Shown: positions 53,505-63,047, counted from the stretch's first letter. The stretch is 64,000 nucleotides of DNA from Paracoccus everestensis (GCF_021491915.1 NZ_CP090836.1:1784501-1848500); one strand, 5' to 3'. Numbers and translations are program-made. The notes: generated by a model not told the origin, from the sequence alone.

Positions 53505-54963
53505 GGAGGCACCTGCGTCGGACGAGAGGCCGCTGGTGCTGGCAAGCCGGGTCGGCAATCGCCGGCTGGTGACCGCGGCCTGTTCGGTAGCGCAGGAGTT
53601 GGGCCTTTCCGTCGGCATGCCGGTCAGCAAGGCCCAGGCGCTGGTGCCGGGGCTGCAGGTTGTGCCTCATGATCCGGCTGCCGATGCTGTGTCCCTGGAG
53701 CGGCTGGCGCTCTGGGTCTTGCAGCGGGTCTTGCCCATCGTAGCAGTCGATCCGCCGGACGGGTTGGTGATCGACTCGACTGGCGCTGATCATCTCCATG
53801 GCGGCGAAGAGGCCATGCTGGAGACGCTAATCGGCAGGCTGGTGATGTCGGGCGTGACCGCTCGGGCAGCCATCGCCGATAGCTGGGGTGCCGCCCATGC
53901 CCTGGCCCGCCATGTCGCGGAACCGATGCATGTGTCCGAGCCGGGCGTGGCCGAGGCCTTACTCGCCCCCCTACCCCTTGCGGCGCTGCGGCTGCTGCCC
54001 GCGACACTTGCCAGCCTGGGCACCTTGGGCTTCACCTGCATCGGCGATCTTCTGCATTAGCCCCGCGCACCTTTGACCCGGCGCTTCGGCCTGGACCTCT
54101 GCCGCAGGCTGGATCAGGCCTTGGGGCAGGCGTCCGAGCCGATCGAGCCGCTGCGGCCCGCGGACCTCGTCGAGGTGCGCCGCGGCTTTGCCGAGCCGAT
54201 CGCTGCCGCCGAGACCATCGCCCGCTATATCGGCAAGCTGGTGGTGAAGCTTTGCGGTGCCCTTGAAGAACGCGGCCTTGGCGCGAGGCAGCTCGATCTT
54301 CTTTGCTGGCGGGTCGATGCCCATGTCCAGACGGTGCGCCTGGGTCTAGCCCGCCCGCAGCGCGACCCGCAGCGGCTGACCCGGCTCCTCTGCGAGAAGA
54401 TCGAGACCATCGCGCCGGGCTTCGGCATCGACATCCTGTCGCTGACGGCGGTGATGGTAGAGCCGCTGGAAGCCCGGCAGATGGCCAGCTCGCTTCTGGA
54501 AACCGCCGCTCCCGATCTTTCCGGGCTGGTCGATGTGCTGGCCAACCGCGTCGGCACCCGCGGCGTCTACCGCATGGCCCCGGTGCCCAGCGACGTGCCG
54601 GAGCGCTCTGTGACCCGCATTCCGGCCCTCTCCGAACCGGGCGGTGTCGGCTGGCCCGATCACTGGCCGCGGCCTTCCCGCCTCCTGCCCCGGCCCGAGC
54701 CGAACGAGACCCTGGCGCTCTTACCCGACCATCCCCCCGTCTGGATCGCTTGGCGCGGCATCCGTCGCAAGATGGCCCGCGCCGACGGACCCGAGCGGGT
54801 CTTCGGCGAATGGTGGAAGCGCGATGCTGAACTGATCGCGGTCCGGGACTACTTCCGTATCGAGGACGAGGCGGGAGAACGCTATTGGGTGTTCCGGGCC
54901 GGCGACGGCGAGAACAGTGAGACCGGCAGCCACCGCTGGTTCCTGCATGGGGTGTTCGGATGA
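53437..54963 (+). pseudogene. imuB: ImuB, Y-family polymerase-like protein, with in-frame TAG
   Basis: ImuB links DnaE2 to the beta clamp. The product starts MARVISVTLPLWPIDRLRRS and reads through the Y-family fold (VLASRVGNRRLVTAACSVAQ, VSKAQALVPGLQVVPHDPAA, VDPPDGLVIDSTGADHLHGG) to TCIGDLLH, where TAG at 54058-54060 stops it. The same frame then continues without shift: PRAPLTRRFGLDLCRRLDQA and on to WRGIRRKMARADGPERVFGE and GSHRWFLHGVFG, stopping at 54961-54963. The family has an uninterrupted sequence here, so TAG replaced one codon, plausibly CAG (Gln). Without suppression a ~207-aa N-terminal piece is made. Confidence 0.88.
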
Positions 54964-55079
54964 GCCGGAACCCCATGACCGAGTGATGCGAGTTCGAGGC
55001 TGAACTTTGCTTAGTAAGTCCCTGCCTTGGCCGGCCCGCGCTCTGTGAAGGCGTAGAGGGCTGGAGCCGGGCGCGTGTC

Positions 55080-55385
55080 CCACCCCCGAACTCGAGAAGG
55101 TGCTGGGCAAGACCCTCGTCGTGCCGCTCTTTCAGGAACAGGCAATAAGGTTGCGATCGAGTGATCGGGCTTCACGCCCGGTGAGACCGACATGCTCATA
55201 GAGTTCATGGCCACCTTCAAGTTAACCAGCGAGGGTATGTCTTCAAGGACAAGCTCGTGACGAGGATGGTCCGGGGCGCCTTTGACGTGGACTTCGCCGA
55301 GCGCACCTTCAGACAGTTGGAAGGCTTCAGCTCCTACGGCTTTCCCGACAGCCATGCCGCTTATTCGCGCCCGTGGCCTATCCAA
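55080..55385 (+). pseudogene. dnaE2: dnaE2 remnant (error-prone DNA polymerase)
   Basis: About 300 bp after imuB, shifting frames give PELEKVLGKTLVVPLFQEQA, then fragments equal to (A)[43 protein letters not shown], the order of the conserved finger region of DnaE2/DnaE polymerases. At least three frameshifts and stops interrupt it, and well over 90% of the gene is missing. This fits the expected third gene of the SOS cassette, now deleted. Confidence 0.72.
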
Positions 55386-55554
55386 TAAGGTCTTCGGTCG
55401 GGAACGCGTGTACAAATCACCCGTGCCCTGGCGTCGTCGCTCCTCTCGCAACGATGCACCCCTCCTAGACGCGGAACAGCTGCGCTTGACGCCAGGCGCG
55501 CTGTCCCTGCCTCACCTAGATAAGAGTTGCGGCTTAGATCCAACTTTGCGATGA

Positions 55555-56160
55555 ATGGCGGCCAAGGATTTCCTCTCTGAGTGGTTCGACAGTCTCTTGG
55601 ACCTACCCCGCGCAACCCTTGCAACTGCTCTGGCGGTTCTCTCTTTTCTTCTCTTTGCCGGCTTGATCGCAAGTTGGCTTCGAGCAGGTCTGCATCGGCG
55701 AGCGACCAGAACGCGCGGCAATGTTGTGGCCTTTGAACAGAAGCGACGACATCGACCGCGCAGACCGCCAGTTCCCAGACGGGGATGGGCTCGGCTGGCG
55801 CCTGCAGGGCTCATCGCTCTGGCTGCTGGTCTTGCAATATGGTTTGACTTCGAACGTGACCTGTCGACCCGTCGCGAACCTTCCCTACGTGGCTCGGTCA
55901 CCCACGTCCGGGATGGTGATACGATTGAGGTGGCAAGCGTGCCGGTTCGGATCGCCAATCTCGACTGCGCGGAAATGTCCACGGCCGGGGGGCGGACTGC
56001 TCGCGAGCGGATAATGCAAATTGTGAGAGGTCAGCAGGTCGCTTGTAACCTGGAGGGCCGAAAGAGCTACGACCGTGAGGTAGGAACCTGCGTCTTGGCA
56101 TCCTCAGGCGAAGACTTGGGCGAGATCCTGATCGGCGAGGGCGTGTGTGGGCGCTGGTAA
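55555..56160 (+). CDS. Membrane-anchored short thermonuclease-like protein
   Basis: A 201-aa protein with two membrane segments (TALAVLSFLLFAGLIASW and APAGLIALAAGLAIWF), joined by a basic loop, and a compact SNase-like domain: GSVTHVRDGDTIEVASVPVR, IANLDCAEMSTAGGRTARER, SYDREVGTCVLASSGEDLGE and ILIGEGVCGRW. The motif after VRDGDT reads RIANLDCAE where active nucleases often have RLxGIDxPE, so catalysis may be altered. The start is ATG at 55555; an out-of-frame ATG at 55551 is not used. No clear ribosome site. It resembles the gene at 44929-45504 in domain plan but is not a close copy. Confidence 0.72.
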   Translation: MAAKDFLSEWFDSLLDLPRATLATALAVLSFLLFAGLIASWLRAGLHRRATRTRGNVVAFEQKRRHRPRRPPVPRRGWARLAPAGLIALAAGLAIWFDFERDLSTRREPSLRGSVTHVRDGDTIEVASVPVRIANLDCAEMSTAGGRTARERIMQIVRGQQVACNLEGRKSYDREVGTCVLASSGEDLGEILIGEGVCGRW

Positions 56161-56635
56161 GATGCGTCAAGCCCCGGAGCAGCATTGCCCCGAGTATCCG
56201 CCAGATGGCAAAGCTCCGGGCAATGTTCAGGGCGATGTGAAATATCGCCAATCGAGAGCGCGTCGGAGACTCGCACCGGCAGCCCGGTCCTAAACGCAGG
56301 AACGGGTCCTTCCTGCATCTCAAATCCTATGCGGTGGGATCGAGCGCGGCGCTTTCCTAGCGACGAACTGAAAAACACCCATTTCGTTTCGTTTTGATGC
56401 CGCACCCAGCAAATGCAGGAGCTCTCGGGTCAAAAAGGGCCTCCGAAACGAAATGGGGGGGTGGGGGTCATTTCGTTTCGGCCCCTCTGACGACACAGTT
56501 CAGCGAGCGTCGCGGAGGCTGCGGGCGACGCAGCAGTCGCCTGAGCTCTGCCGCGCTGTAGTCGTTGAAGAACAGGCTTCGTCCATGGCGCCGAGGAGCG
56601 CTCGGGCAGCGGAACGCGCAGCTCCAGAATTGGTC
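56161..56635. other. 475-bp intergenic region with an inverted-repeat site
   Basis: No gene is seen. The only striking feature is the repeated CATTTCGTTTCG element (56380-56481, listed separately). The last part (56490-56635) has open frames on both strands without family features. Confidence 0.4.
56380..56481. repeat. Triple CATTTCGTTTCG site with a perfect 13-bp inverted pair
   Basis: CATTTCGTTTCG occurs at 56380, its complement CCGAAACGAAATG at 56443-56455 and CATTTCGTTTCGG at 56469-56481. The last two are a perfect 13-bp inverted repeat around a G-rich 13-nt spacer. This could be a protein-binding site (partition, recombination or regulator) or a terminator-like hairpin. Not identified. 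Confidence 0.6.
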
Positions 56636-58423
56636 CTAGCCTGCCATCAGGAAGATTAACGCGAGCCCAAGCGCCAACCCCGCTGCCGTTGACAGCCACC
56701 CTCGAAGCCCGATCAGCGCATAGGAGATGATCACGCACCCTCCCCCGACAAAGGCGGCGGAGAGCAGCGCAGAACCCGGCGCCTGAGCCAGCCGGATCAG
56801 GTCCGGGCGTGCGATCATGCCCAGGGGAATGAGGTAGAGCCCGATGCCCAGAGCCATGGCCGTCATGGCCACCCGCAACCAGTTCTCCTGCGCCATGCCG
56901 GCGGCGATGAAGACTGCGCCGCAGACCGGCGGCGTGATGGTTGAGAGGAGCGCAAACCAGAAGACAAAGAGATGCGCCTGGAGCGGCTCCAGACCCAGAG
57001 CCGTCAGTGCCGGTCCCGCCACCGAGACGCAGATGACATAGGCGGCGGTGGTCGGCACCTCCATCCCCAGAACAAGGCAGGCGAGCGCCGTCAGCAAGAG
57101 CGACGGCCACAGGTAGCCATTGGAAGCTGACAGGATCAGCGAGGTGATCTTCACGCCCAGCCCGGTCATGGCCAGCACGCCGATGATGATCGACGCGCAG
57201 AGGATGATTGCGGCAATGAGCGAGACCTGCCGCGCCGCGCCGATCAGCGCCACCTCCGCTCTCGCCGCCGCACGCCGCAGATCAAGGCGCATATCCGCAC
57301 CGGTCAGGAGCAGGACCGTGCCGGCAATTATCGCCAGTGCCGCAGAATACTGCGGCGTGTAGCCAATCCAGAACATCGCCCCCAGCAGCACCGCGAAGGG
57401 CACCATGAAGAAGGCGGAGGTCACCAGGACCTCTTTTGGCGCAGGTTGCTGCTCTGGCGGCAGTCCTCCCAGATCCAGACGGCGCGCATAGGCGTCGATC
57501 CCGAACCAGACCACCGCGAAGTAGAGAAGCGCCGGCAAGAGGGCCGCCGTGATGATCTGCGTATAGGGCGTGCCGGTCAGCTCGACCATGACAAAGGCCC
57601 CTGCCCCCATCAAGGGCGGCATGATCTGTCCTCCGGATGAGGCCACCGCCTCGACCCCCGCCGCGATCCGGCGTGGGTAGCCCATCCGGATCATGGCCGG
57701 GATGGTGACCGCGCCTGTTGAAGCCACATTGGCCGAGGCCGATCCCGAGATGGAGCCAAAGAGGGCCGAGGCGATGACCGAGACCTTGCCGGCGCCGCCA
57801 CGCAGCCGGCCTGCGACGGCAGCGGCGAGGTTCATGAACCCCTGCCCCGCCTCGCCCGCATTCAGAACCGCGCCCAAGATGACGAAGATTGCCACCACCC
57901 CGACCGAGACGCCGGTCAACTGGCCAAAGATCCCGCCTTCGGCCAGGGTCATCGTGCCCATCAGGCTGGCGGGAGGCAGTGGTGCATGGCCGAACTCGCC
58001 GGGTACATGCTGACCGAAGGCGGCATACAGCAGGGCGATCGCCGTCACGACCGGCAGGGGCTAGCCAATGGCGCGGCGTGCCGCCTCCAGCACTGCAAGC
58101 AGCAGGACGCCTCCAACGGCATACTGGAACCCGGTTTCGACGAAGCCATACTGATCGGCCAGACGATCCGCGCTGACGGCAATCCAGACCGCCGCGGCCA
58201 TTCCCGCCAAAGCCAGCGCAACGCCGAAGGCCGAAACCCATCGATGGGCACGCTGTTCGGTGAAGAGGAAAATCCACGGCAGGATCAGCGCCACGTGCAA
58301 GGGGCGCGCCACCAGGTTCGGCACGAGCCCTGAAAAGATCAGACCGAGATGAAACGCAACCAGCAGGAACGCGGCGAACAGCATGACTGCCCGCCGCGTT
58401 TTCGAAAGGGACGGCTGGCTCAT
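56636..58423 (-). pseudogene. TRAP transporter fused permease (TAXI type) with in-frame TAG
   Basis: Fused small-plus-large membrane subunit of a TRAP importer. It starts MSQPSLSKTRRAVMLFAAFL at 58423 (ATGA overlap with the binding-protein gene). The N-terminal four-helix part ends AARRAIG, then TAG at 58061-58063, after which the same frame continues PLPVVTAIALLYAAFGQ and the DctM-like core (FVILGAVLNAGEAGQGF, LFGSISGSASANVASTGAVT, GGQIMPPLMGAGAFVMVELT, LSTITPPVCGAVFIAAGMAQ) to the stop at 56636. The expected residue at the TAG is Trp (TGG). A GTG at 58048 could restart the second part, but the protein would lack its N-terminal helices. Confidence 0.87.
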
Positions 58424-59360
58424 TCGGCGTGAGCCACGCCCGCTTCGTCGTAGTAGCGTGCTGCACCCGGATGCAGCGCCTCGAGCGCCGCGACCTGCTC
58501 CGGGGAGACGCCTGCCCACCAGGGCGCCGTTGCGGCCATGGCCTCGCGCTGGGTCCAGAAGGCCTTGGTCAGCTCGTATGCGGTATCATCGTCCATGGCC
58601 GTGGTGGTGAAGGCGATGACCGGCAGTCCGGTCGTCACGATGTCCCCGCTCTGACCGGGATAGACATCACCGGGAATGACAACGCGTGCCTGCCCCGTCT
58701 GGGCCACTTGCTCCTCGCTCAGCGACAGGAGCCGCACCTGCTGGCTAGCCGCAGCCTCTATTACGTTCGGCGCCGGGAAGCTGCCGGCGGTCACGAAGCC
58801 GTCGATCTGGCCGTTCTTCAGGGCGTCCCGCCATTGGAGAGTTCCGCGTCTGCAATGGTGACATCCTCCATCATCCCGAAGAGCTCGAGATACTTCTCGC
58901 CCTCCGTTGCCCCGAAGCTGCCTTTCCCGAGCAGGATGCTCTTCCCCTCGAACGCCTCAAGCGTCGTCGGGCCTTCGCCGCCCGCCACTACGAAGTGCAT
59001 GGTCAGCGACGGGATGGGAAACAGCGACCGGATCTCGTCGAACTGCGGGGCGTTCCTGCCCTCGAAGGCGCCGCTCCCGGCCTGTGCGTCCTCCACCAGC
59101 GATGGCGGCGCGGTGAAGACATAGTCCGCTCCACGCGCGCGAACCTCCATGACGTTCTGCACGGACCCCTGGCTTTCCTCCACCGTCATGACCAACTCGC
59201 CACCCGAGGCGGCTTTCATGCCTTCGGCGAGCTCGACTCCCATCTGGTAATAGGACGTGCCGGTCTTGGCCGACTTGTAGGTCAGCCGCGTCTCCGCCTG
59301 CGCAGCGCCTGCCGCCAGCACCACCGCCCCCGCCAGCACCGCCTGTGTCCAATGTCGCAT
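58420..59360 (-). pseudogene. TAXI-family TRAP substrate-binding protein, frameshifted
   Basis: Periplasmic ligand binder of the same importer. It has a signal peptide (MRHWTQAVLAGAVVLAAGAA) then TAXI features: YKSAKTGTSYYQMGVELAEG, GGELVMTVEESQGSVQNVME, MHFVVAGGEGPTTLEAFEGK and LLGKGSFGATEGEKYLELFG. Near 58830 the frame breaks (AELSNGGTP-stop); another frame continues DALKNGQIDGFVTAGSFPAP and SGDIVTTGLPVIAFTTTAMD to the stop at 58420. One small indel explains this. With the nonsense mutation in the permease, the transporter is doubly inactivated. TAXI transporters usually carry dicarboxylates or glutamate; the ligand here is unknown. Confidence 0.87.
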
Positions 59361-59582
59361 GTCTTGTCCCCCTCATTGTCAGAGGCGACATGAACCGGGA
59401 GGGAGGAGCAGGTGTCAAGGAGGTGCCTCCCGCAGCTCGCAAAGCCAGCTCCGCGTGCGGAAGAGCCGTGGCCGATCAGCTAGGCGCTTTTCTATGATGC
59501 CCGCGCTCTTTGCGGCTGCTTCCACACGCTTCAACCGCTAATGGAAGCAGCTGAACACGAACAATCAGGAATGGAGGTTGTG

Positions 59583-60293
59583 ATGACGTTGAATCCGAGT
59601 TGGGACGAGGCTGTGGCCTTTGCTCGGAAGAGGTTGGACCAGCTCCTTCCTGCGCTGGAGGACATGGACGGCGCGGATTTCGTATACATCCAAACAGCCG
59701 TCGAGGGGGCGGTCAAGCTGAATAATTTAGCTTTCTCAGACACTTCGTGGGTACCTGAGGCTGAAAAGCTGGGGCCTTGGTCATCCAGAAGATCAACGAG
59801 CATTCCGGGGGAAGAGCTCGCGTCAGTAGGTGACGTGGATGAGCTACACTCGCCCTACATCTCCGAGTTGAGAAATATGCTGTCCAAGGCAACGCACGAA
59901 CGAGGAGCTTTCGAAGCTGTATCCCGTCATGCAGCCGATCTGCGGGCGCTTGGGCTGCCTTGGTGCGCAGAATTGGAGGAGTTCGTGCTTGCAGGTTTGT
60001 GGCGCAAGATGGTTCGTCCCGCCGCCCGTCGCAGAGGACAAACTCACCCGGTCCGCGACAACATAATCTGCTTGATCTTGGGCGAACTGGTTCAGGGCTT
60101 CGGCGTGACCCTGACGCGCAATGAAGGGTCAAGTGATCGACAAAGCGCTTGTGACATCCTTGCAGCAGCAATGCCGAAGGGTGCCAGGTTTCCCAAAACC
60201 TATGTCGCGGTTAAGCGCATCTGGTACGAGAGCCCCGCCGAAATGAGAGAAACCTTCCTTCAACCGGAGAACGTAAAAGTAGCAGAAGCTTGA
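59583..60293 (+). CDS. Hypothetical protein at the edge of the integration module
   Basis: A 236-aa protein without a recognised family. ATG at 59583 (MTLNPSWDEAVAFARKRLDQ) follows GGAGGTTGTG; an ATG at 59541 is in frame but lacks such a site. The sequence is mainly alpha-helical and soluble, with segments DFVYIQTAVEGAVKLNNLAF, RGAFEAVSRHAADLRALGLP and CAELEEFVLAGLWRKMVRPA, and a C-terminal PKTYVAVKRIWYESP. It lies at the start of the region leading to the serine recombinase, so it may be cargo of that element. Function not inferable. Confidence 0.7.
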   Translation: MTLNPSWDEAVAFARKRLDQLLPALEDMDGADFVYIQTAVEGAVKLNNLAFSDTSWVPEAEKLGPWSSRRSTSIPGEELASVGDVDELHSPYISELRNMLSKATHERGAFEAVSRHAADLRALGLPWCAELEEFVLAGLWRKMVRPAARRRGQTHPVRDNIICLILGELVQGFGVTLTRNEGSSDRQSACDILAAAMPKGARFPKTYVAVKRIWYESPAEMRETFLQPENVKVAEA

Positions 60294-61073
60294 TCAACCG
60301 TCCGGGACGCTCGGCCTGACCTATGGGTGGCCGGTGCGTCTAGCGTGCATTCTGCACGTATGTGGCAACATGTTCCGACGTTCTCGTCAGGCATCTTGGT
60401 GCAAGCTCGCCAACGAGATGGGTAGTCACCTCGTACAGGGGAGAACGTCGATGACGTTTACCCTGCGCTTCGCCGCTCTGTCACCCGCTCCCAGGGATAC
60501 GCCGGAATGAGAAGCAACTTCTCGCAGCTCAAGGCGATGCTGCTTGGTAGCAATGCTGCTCTGGCTCTGTGTTGGTCTCCTGCTCCAAGTCCGTCTTCAG
60601 AATTACAGAGTACGCGGTGTGACGACTGACCAGGTCTTGATCAGGGCATCCCTCGTCCCGTTGATGCAGAACCTCTTGTGGACCACATCAAAGATCCTAT
60701 GCGCGGCGGTGCTTCAGCCATGGTGGCCACGGGCGATTACCAGCTTCACCGCCACCAGGGAGCTGGTTCAGGAGGCAGAGCATGAACCCTGTTCAGGCGG
60801 TAGGGTTACCACCCAAACGCATCCGACAGGCAGATCGCCAGATCCAGCGTGTGGCGCGCACCGTACTCGCTATCACCCTGTGTGCACAGTGCAGCTGATG
60901 ATGCGTTCGCCCGCGTCTTGTCCGGGCAACACTGCGGCTACCGGCGATCTTCGTCTTGGTGCGTCCTCAGGGGCATGTGTATCTCGAAAGAGGGCTGAAA
61001 CTTGATCCACGACTGATCCGGGATCTTCCGCCACCTTCCGCCTTGCCTCGGCAACATGCGAAAGGAACCAACA
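60294..61073. other. 780-bp region, only one small possible gene
   Basis: Between the hypothetical gene and the AlpA-like gene. Except for the 38-aa frame at 60782 nothing gene-like stands out. It may contain the attachment site or decayed DNA at the border of the integrated element, but no direct repeat could be identified with the right end outside the window. Confidence 0.4.
60782..60898 (+). CDS. Possible 38-aa basic peptide
   Basis: ATG at 60782 follows GGAGGCAGAGC. The frame MNPVQAVGLPPKRIRQADRQ continues IQRVARTVLAITLCAQCS and stops. The good ribosome site is the main support; no family. Confidence 0.25.
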   Translation: MNPVQAVGLPPKRIRQADRQIQRVARTVLAITLCAQCS

Positions 61074-61259
61074 ATGACTGAAGAAATCTGGCGCTTGCCC
61101 CGTGTGGCAGCAACGATCGGCATGGGCCGCTCGTGGATCTACCTTGCGGTTCAGGAGGGGCGCTTCCCCGCGCCGGTGCACCTGGGTGCGCGCGCGGTTG
61201 GCTGGAAACGCAGCGACGTGCAGGCGTGGCTGGATAGCCGCGGCAAGAGGGTGCTGTAA
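61074..61259 (+). CDS. AlpA-family excisionase-like HTH protein
   Basis: A 61-aa DNA-binding protein of the AlpA/MerR-type helix-turn-helix group that controls integrase or excisionase genes of mobile elements. The core is IWRLPRVAATIGMGRSWIYL, then AVQEGRFPAPVHLGARAVGW and KRSDVQAWLDSR, a full match to the AlpA pattern. ATG at 61074 follows AAGGAACC; an in-frame ATG at 61056 is the alternative. Its stop overlaps the next start (TAATG), making it the first gene of the module that ends with the serine recombinase. Confidence 0.87.
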   Translation: MTEEIWRLPRVAATIGMGRSWIYLAVQEGRFPAPVHLGARAVGWKRSDVQAWLDSRGKRVL

Positions 61260-62128
61260 TGGCCGCGCGTCCCTCGAAGCGGAAGTCTGGCCGCCGCGAT
61301 TATGTGAATACAGAAGCACTTTTCTGGGCTGAGGCCTTTCTGAAGATGCCGATGGGCCCGAAGACCCTTCTGCTGTTTCTCGCCCGCAAGGGCGACAACT
61401 ACGGCTGCAGCTACTACAAGCAAGAGGATCTTGCCGATAATCTTGGTTGCTCGCCGCGGAGCGTTCAGGCTCATCTACGCAGCCTGCAGAACTATGGGTT
61501 GATCCGTATCATTGGCCGGTGTGAGACCCAGAAGCAGGTGAGCAATGTCTACCACGTCATCGGCTGGGTAGGTCGCGAACAGCTGCCGCCTCTCGGCCAC
61601 CCCAAGCTAGGAAAGTACATCAAGGAGCCGACACACGCAGATTATCTGGAAGCGCTCCGGAAGCAAAATTCAGTCCCTCAACCGGCAGAATCTGCCGACC
61701 ATAATAATAACACTAAAATACTTACTACTTCTGGCGAAGGGGATGTGCTCGAGACCTGCATCGCGGCACTCGGCTCCTGGATTGGGACCCGTGAAAAGAA
61801 CCTCCTGCGCGACGACTACCTTAGCCTGTTCCACCTGATCGAGCATGGCTACGGCGTTGAAGCCCATATCCTGCCTTTGCTGCGGAAAAAGGCCGAGACG
61901 CGCCGTAAGGCTCGTCTCATCCGTACTTGGGACTACTTTGGAGATGCAATCGCGGAGCACGCGGCTACGGTTGAAAAGGAACTCGACAAGGCCTTTCGCG
62001 AAGTGCCGCAGCGCAAGCTGGTGCGCACCGACCCGAAAGAGGAAAAGGAGCGCGCCGCCCTTCAGCAGATTTTCGACAGCGTGAAGCGTATGCCTCCCGG
62101 CACGGGTCTCGGCGGAGGCGCGGAGTGA
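61259..62128 (+). CDS. Winged-helix (HTH_36-type) replication-like protein of a mobile element
   Basis: A 289-aa protein. About residues 20-110 form a helix-turn-helix/winged-helix domain (MPMGPKTLLLFLARKGDNYG, YYKQEDLADNLGCSPRSVQA, HLRSLQNYGLIRIIGRC), as in replication initiator-like proteins of phages and integrative elements. The rest is charged and helical (LRKKAETRRKARLIRTWDYF, EKELDKAFREVPQRKLV) and ends in PPGTGLGGGAE. It is linked to its neighbours by overlaps of 1 nt on each side. Role: probably regulation or replication of the element; not proven. Confidence 0.75.
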   Translation: MAARPSKRKSGRRDYVNTEALFWAEAFLKMPMGPKTLLLFLARKGDNYGCSYYKQEDLADNLGCSPRSVQAHLRSLQNYGLIRIIGRCETQKQVSNVYHVIGWVGREQLPPLGHPKLGKYIKEPTHADYLEALRKQNSVPQPAESADHNNNTKILTTSGEGDVLETCIAALGSWIGTREKNLLRDDYLSLFHLIEHGYGVEAHILPLLRKKAETRRKARLIRTWDYFGDAIAEHAATVEKELDKAFREVPQRKLVRTDPKEEKERAALQQIFDSVKRMPPGTGLGGGAE

Positions 62129-62385
62129 TGGAGAACCGCACTCACCGTCCGGCGGTCGACCTTAGCTCGCCCAGTCCCGAAGGCGCCTCGCGCCCTTCCG
62201 ACTCCCTTTGCCATGCCATCGGCTCTGCCGCGTTGATTCCGCAGTTGCAGGCAAAGATGGCTGGCTTTCCGTCCACCTTCACACTGCGCATGCTGGGAGT
62301 GATCCGCTTCGATCCTGCAGCCATCGCTGCCGTGCTTTTCGGCCTGGGAAGCGTGTGCCAGCGTTGTTGGAGCCTCCTGACATGA
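62128..62385 (+). CDS. Small ORF in the integration module
   Basis: An 85-aa frame (MENRTHRPAVDLSSPSPEGA, then a hydrophobic FPSTFTLRMLGVIRFDPAAI end part). No family is recognised. Both ends overlap neighbours in the style of this operon (TGATG at the start, ATGA at the end), which favours a translated gene. Confidence 0.45.
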   Translation: MENRTHRPAVDLSSPSPEGASRPSDSLCHAIGSAALIPQLQAKMAGFPSTFTLRMLGVIRFDPAAIAAVLFGLGSVCQRCWSLLT

Positions 62386-62564
62386 CCCGCGGCTCCAACC
62401 CCCTGCCGGCTGGGAAGATGACGGCGCCTGAGCGCCGGCGCGAGCTCTGCGCGCTCCTCGGGCTCGGCCTCATTCGGCTCCGGATGCGCAACAGCGACTT
62501 TACGGAGACGGTTCGCAACGGAGTGGATCTGGCGACTACACATCCGGCTCGAGCAGAGCGGTAG
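62382..62564 (+). CDS. Small hypothetical protein upstream of DUF2924 gene
   Basis: A 60-aa protein, MTRGSNPLPAGKMTAPERRR then ELCALLGLGLIRLRMRNSDF. An ERRxELCxLLxLGLxRLRxR segment of this kind is, to my knowledge, common in small proteins just upstream of DUF2924 and serine-recombinase genes in alphaproteobacteria. The start overlaps the previous stop (ATGA) and it ends 18 nt before the next gene. Confidence 0.6.
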   Translation: MTRGSNPLPAGKMTAPERRRELCALLGLGLIRLRMRNSDFTETVRNGVDLATTHPARAER

Positions 62565-62582
62565 TGCGGACGAGCGAAAGCA

Positions 62583-63047
62583 ATGAAGAAGCAAATGACG
62601 AACGTTGATCCCATTCCCGCACGTCTGGCCGCCCTGAAAGGGGCGCCGGCGACCGAGCTGAAGAAGCAATGGCGCGAGCTCTTTGACAGCGCGCCGCCGC
62701 CCTTCAACCGCCGCTACCTCGAGAGCCGCCTCGCCTACCGCATCCAGGAACTGGCCTATGGCGGCTTAAAGCCGGAGACCATCCGCCGTCTCGAGCGGCT
62801 GGGCGAGGAGCTGGACGGCGGTGATCGCACCAAGAGCCGCGTCCGCGCCGATCTGATGCCGATCACCGGAACGCGCCTCATCCGTGAGTATCAGGGCGTC
62901 GAGCATGTGGTGGCCGTCACTGTGGACGGCTTCGAATGGCAGGGGCGGCCCTACAAGTCGATCTCCGCCATTGCCCGCGCAATCACCGGTACCCGCTGGA
63001 ACGGCTGGGTGTTCTTCGGCCTCAAGAACCACCGGAGCCGGGCATGA
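62583..63047 (+). CDS. DUF2924 family protein
   Basis: A 154-aa member of the DUF2924 family, which nearly always lies directly before a large serine recombinase in alphaproteobacterial integrative elements. It has KGAPATELKKQWRELFDSAP, FNRRYLESRLAYRIQELAYG, a basic middle, then GTRLIREYQGVEHVVAVTVD and GFEWQGRPYKSISAIARAIT with a final GTRWNGWVFFGL (a small RAMA/SAWADEE-like fold segment). It overlaps the recombinase start as ATGA. Probably an accessory factor for recombination; the mechanism is unknown. Confidence 0.88.
   Translation: MKKQMTNVDPIPARLAALKGAPATELKKQWRELFDSAPPPFNRRYLESRLAYRIQELAYGGLKPETIRRLERLGEELDGGDRTKSRVRADLMPITGTRLIREYQGVEHVVAVTVDGFEWQGRPYKSISAIARAITGTRWNGWVFFGLKNHRSRA

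Noticed and set aside
44929..56160. Thermonuclease-like genes at 44929 and 55555 as a recent duplication
   Set aside because: They share the fold but little sequence, and their membrane regions differ; not a local duplicate.
57282..58466. 394-aa minus-strand frame overlapping the TRAP permease
   Set aside because: Its residues are Arg/Gly-rich nonsense; the permease frame carries the real transmembrane motifs.
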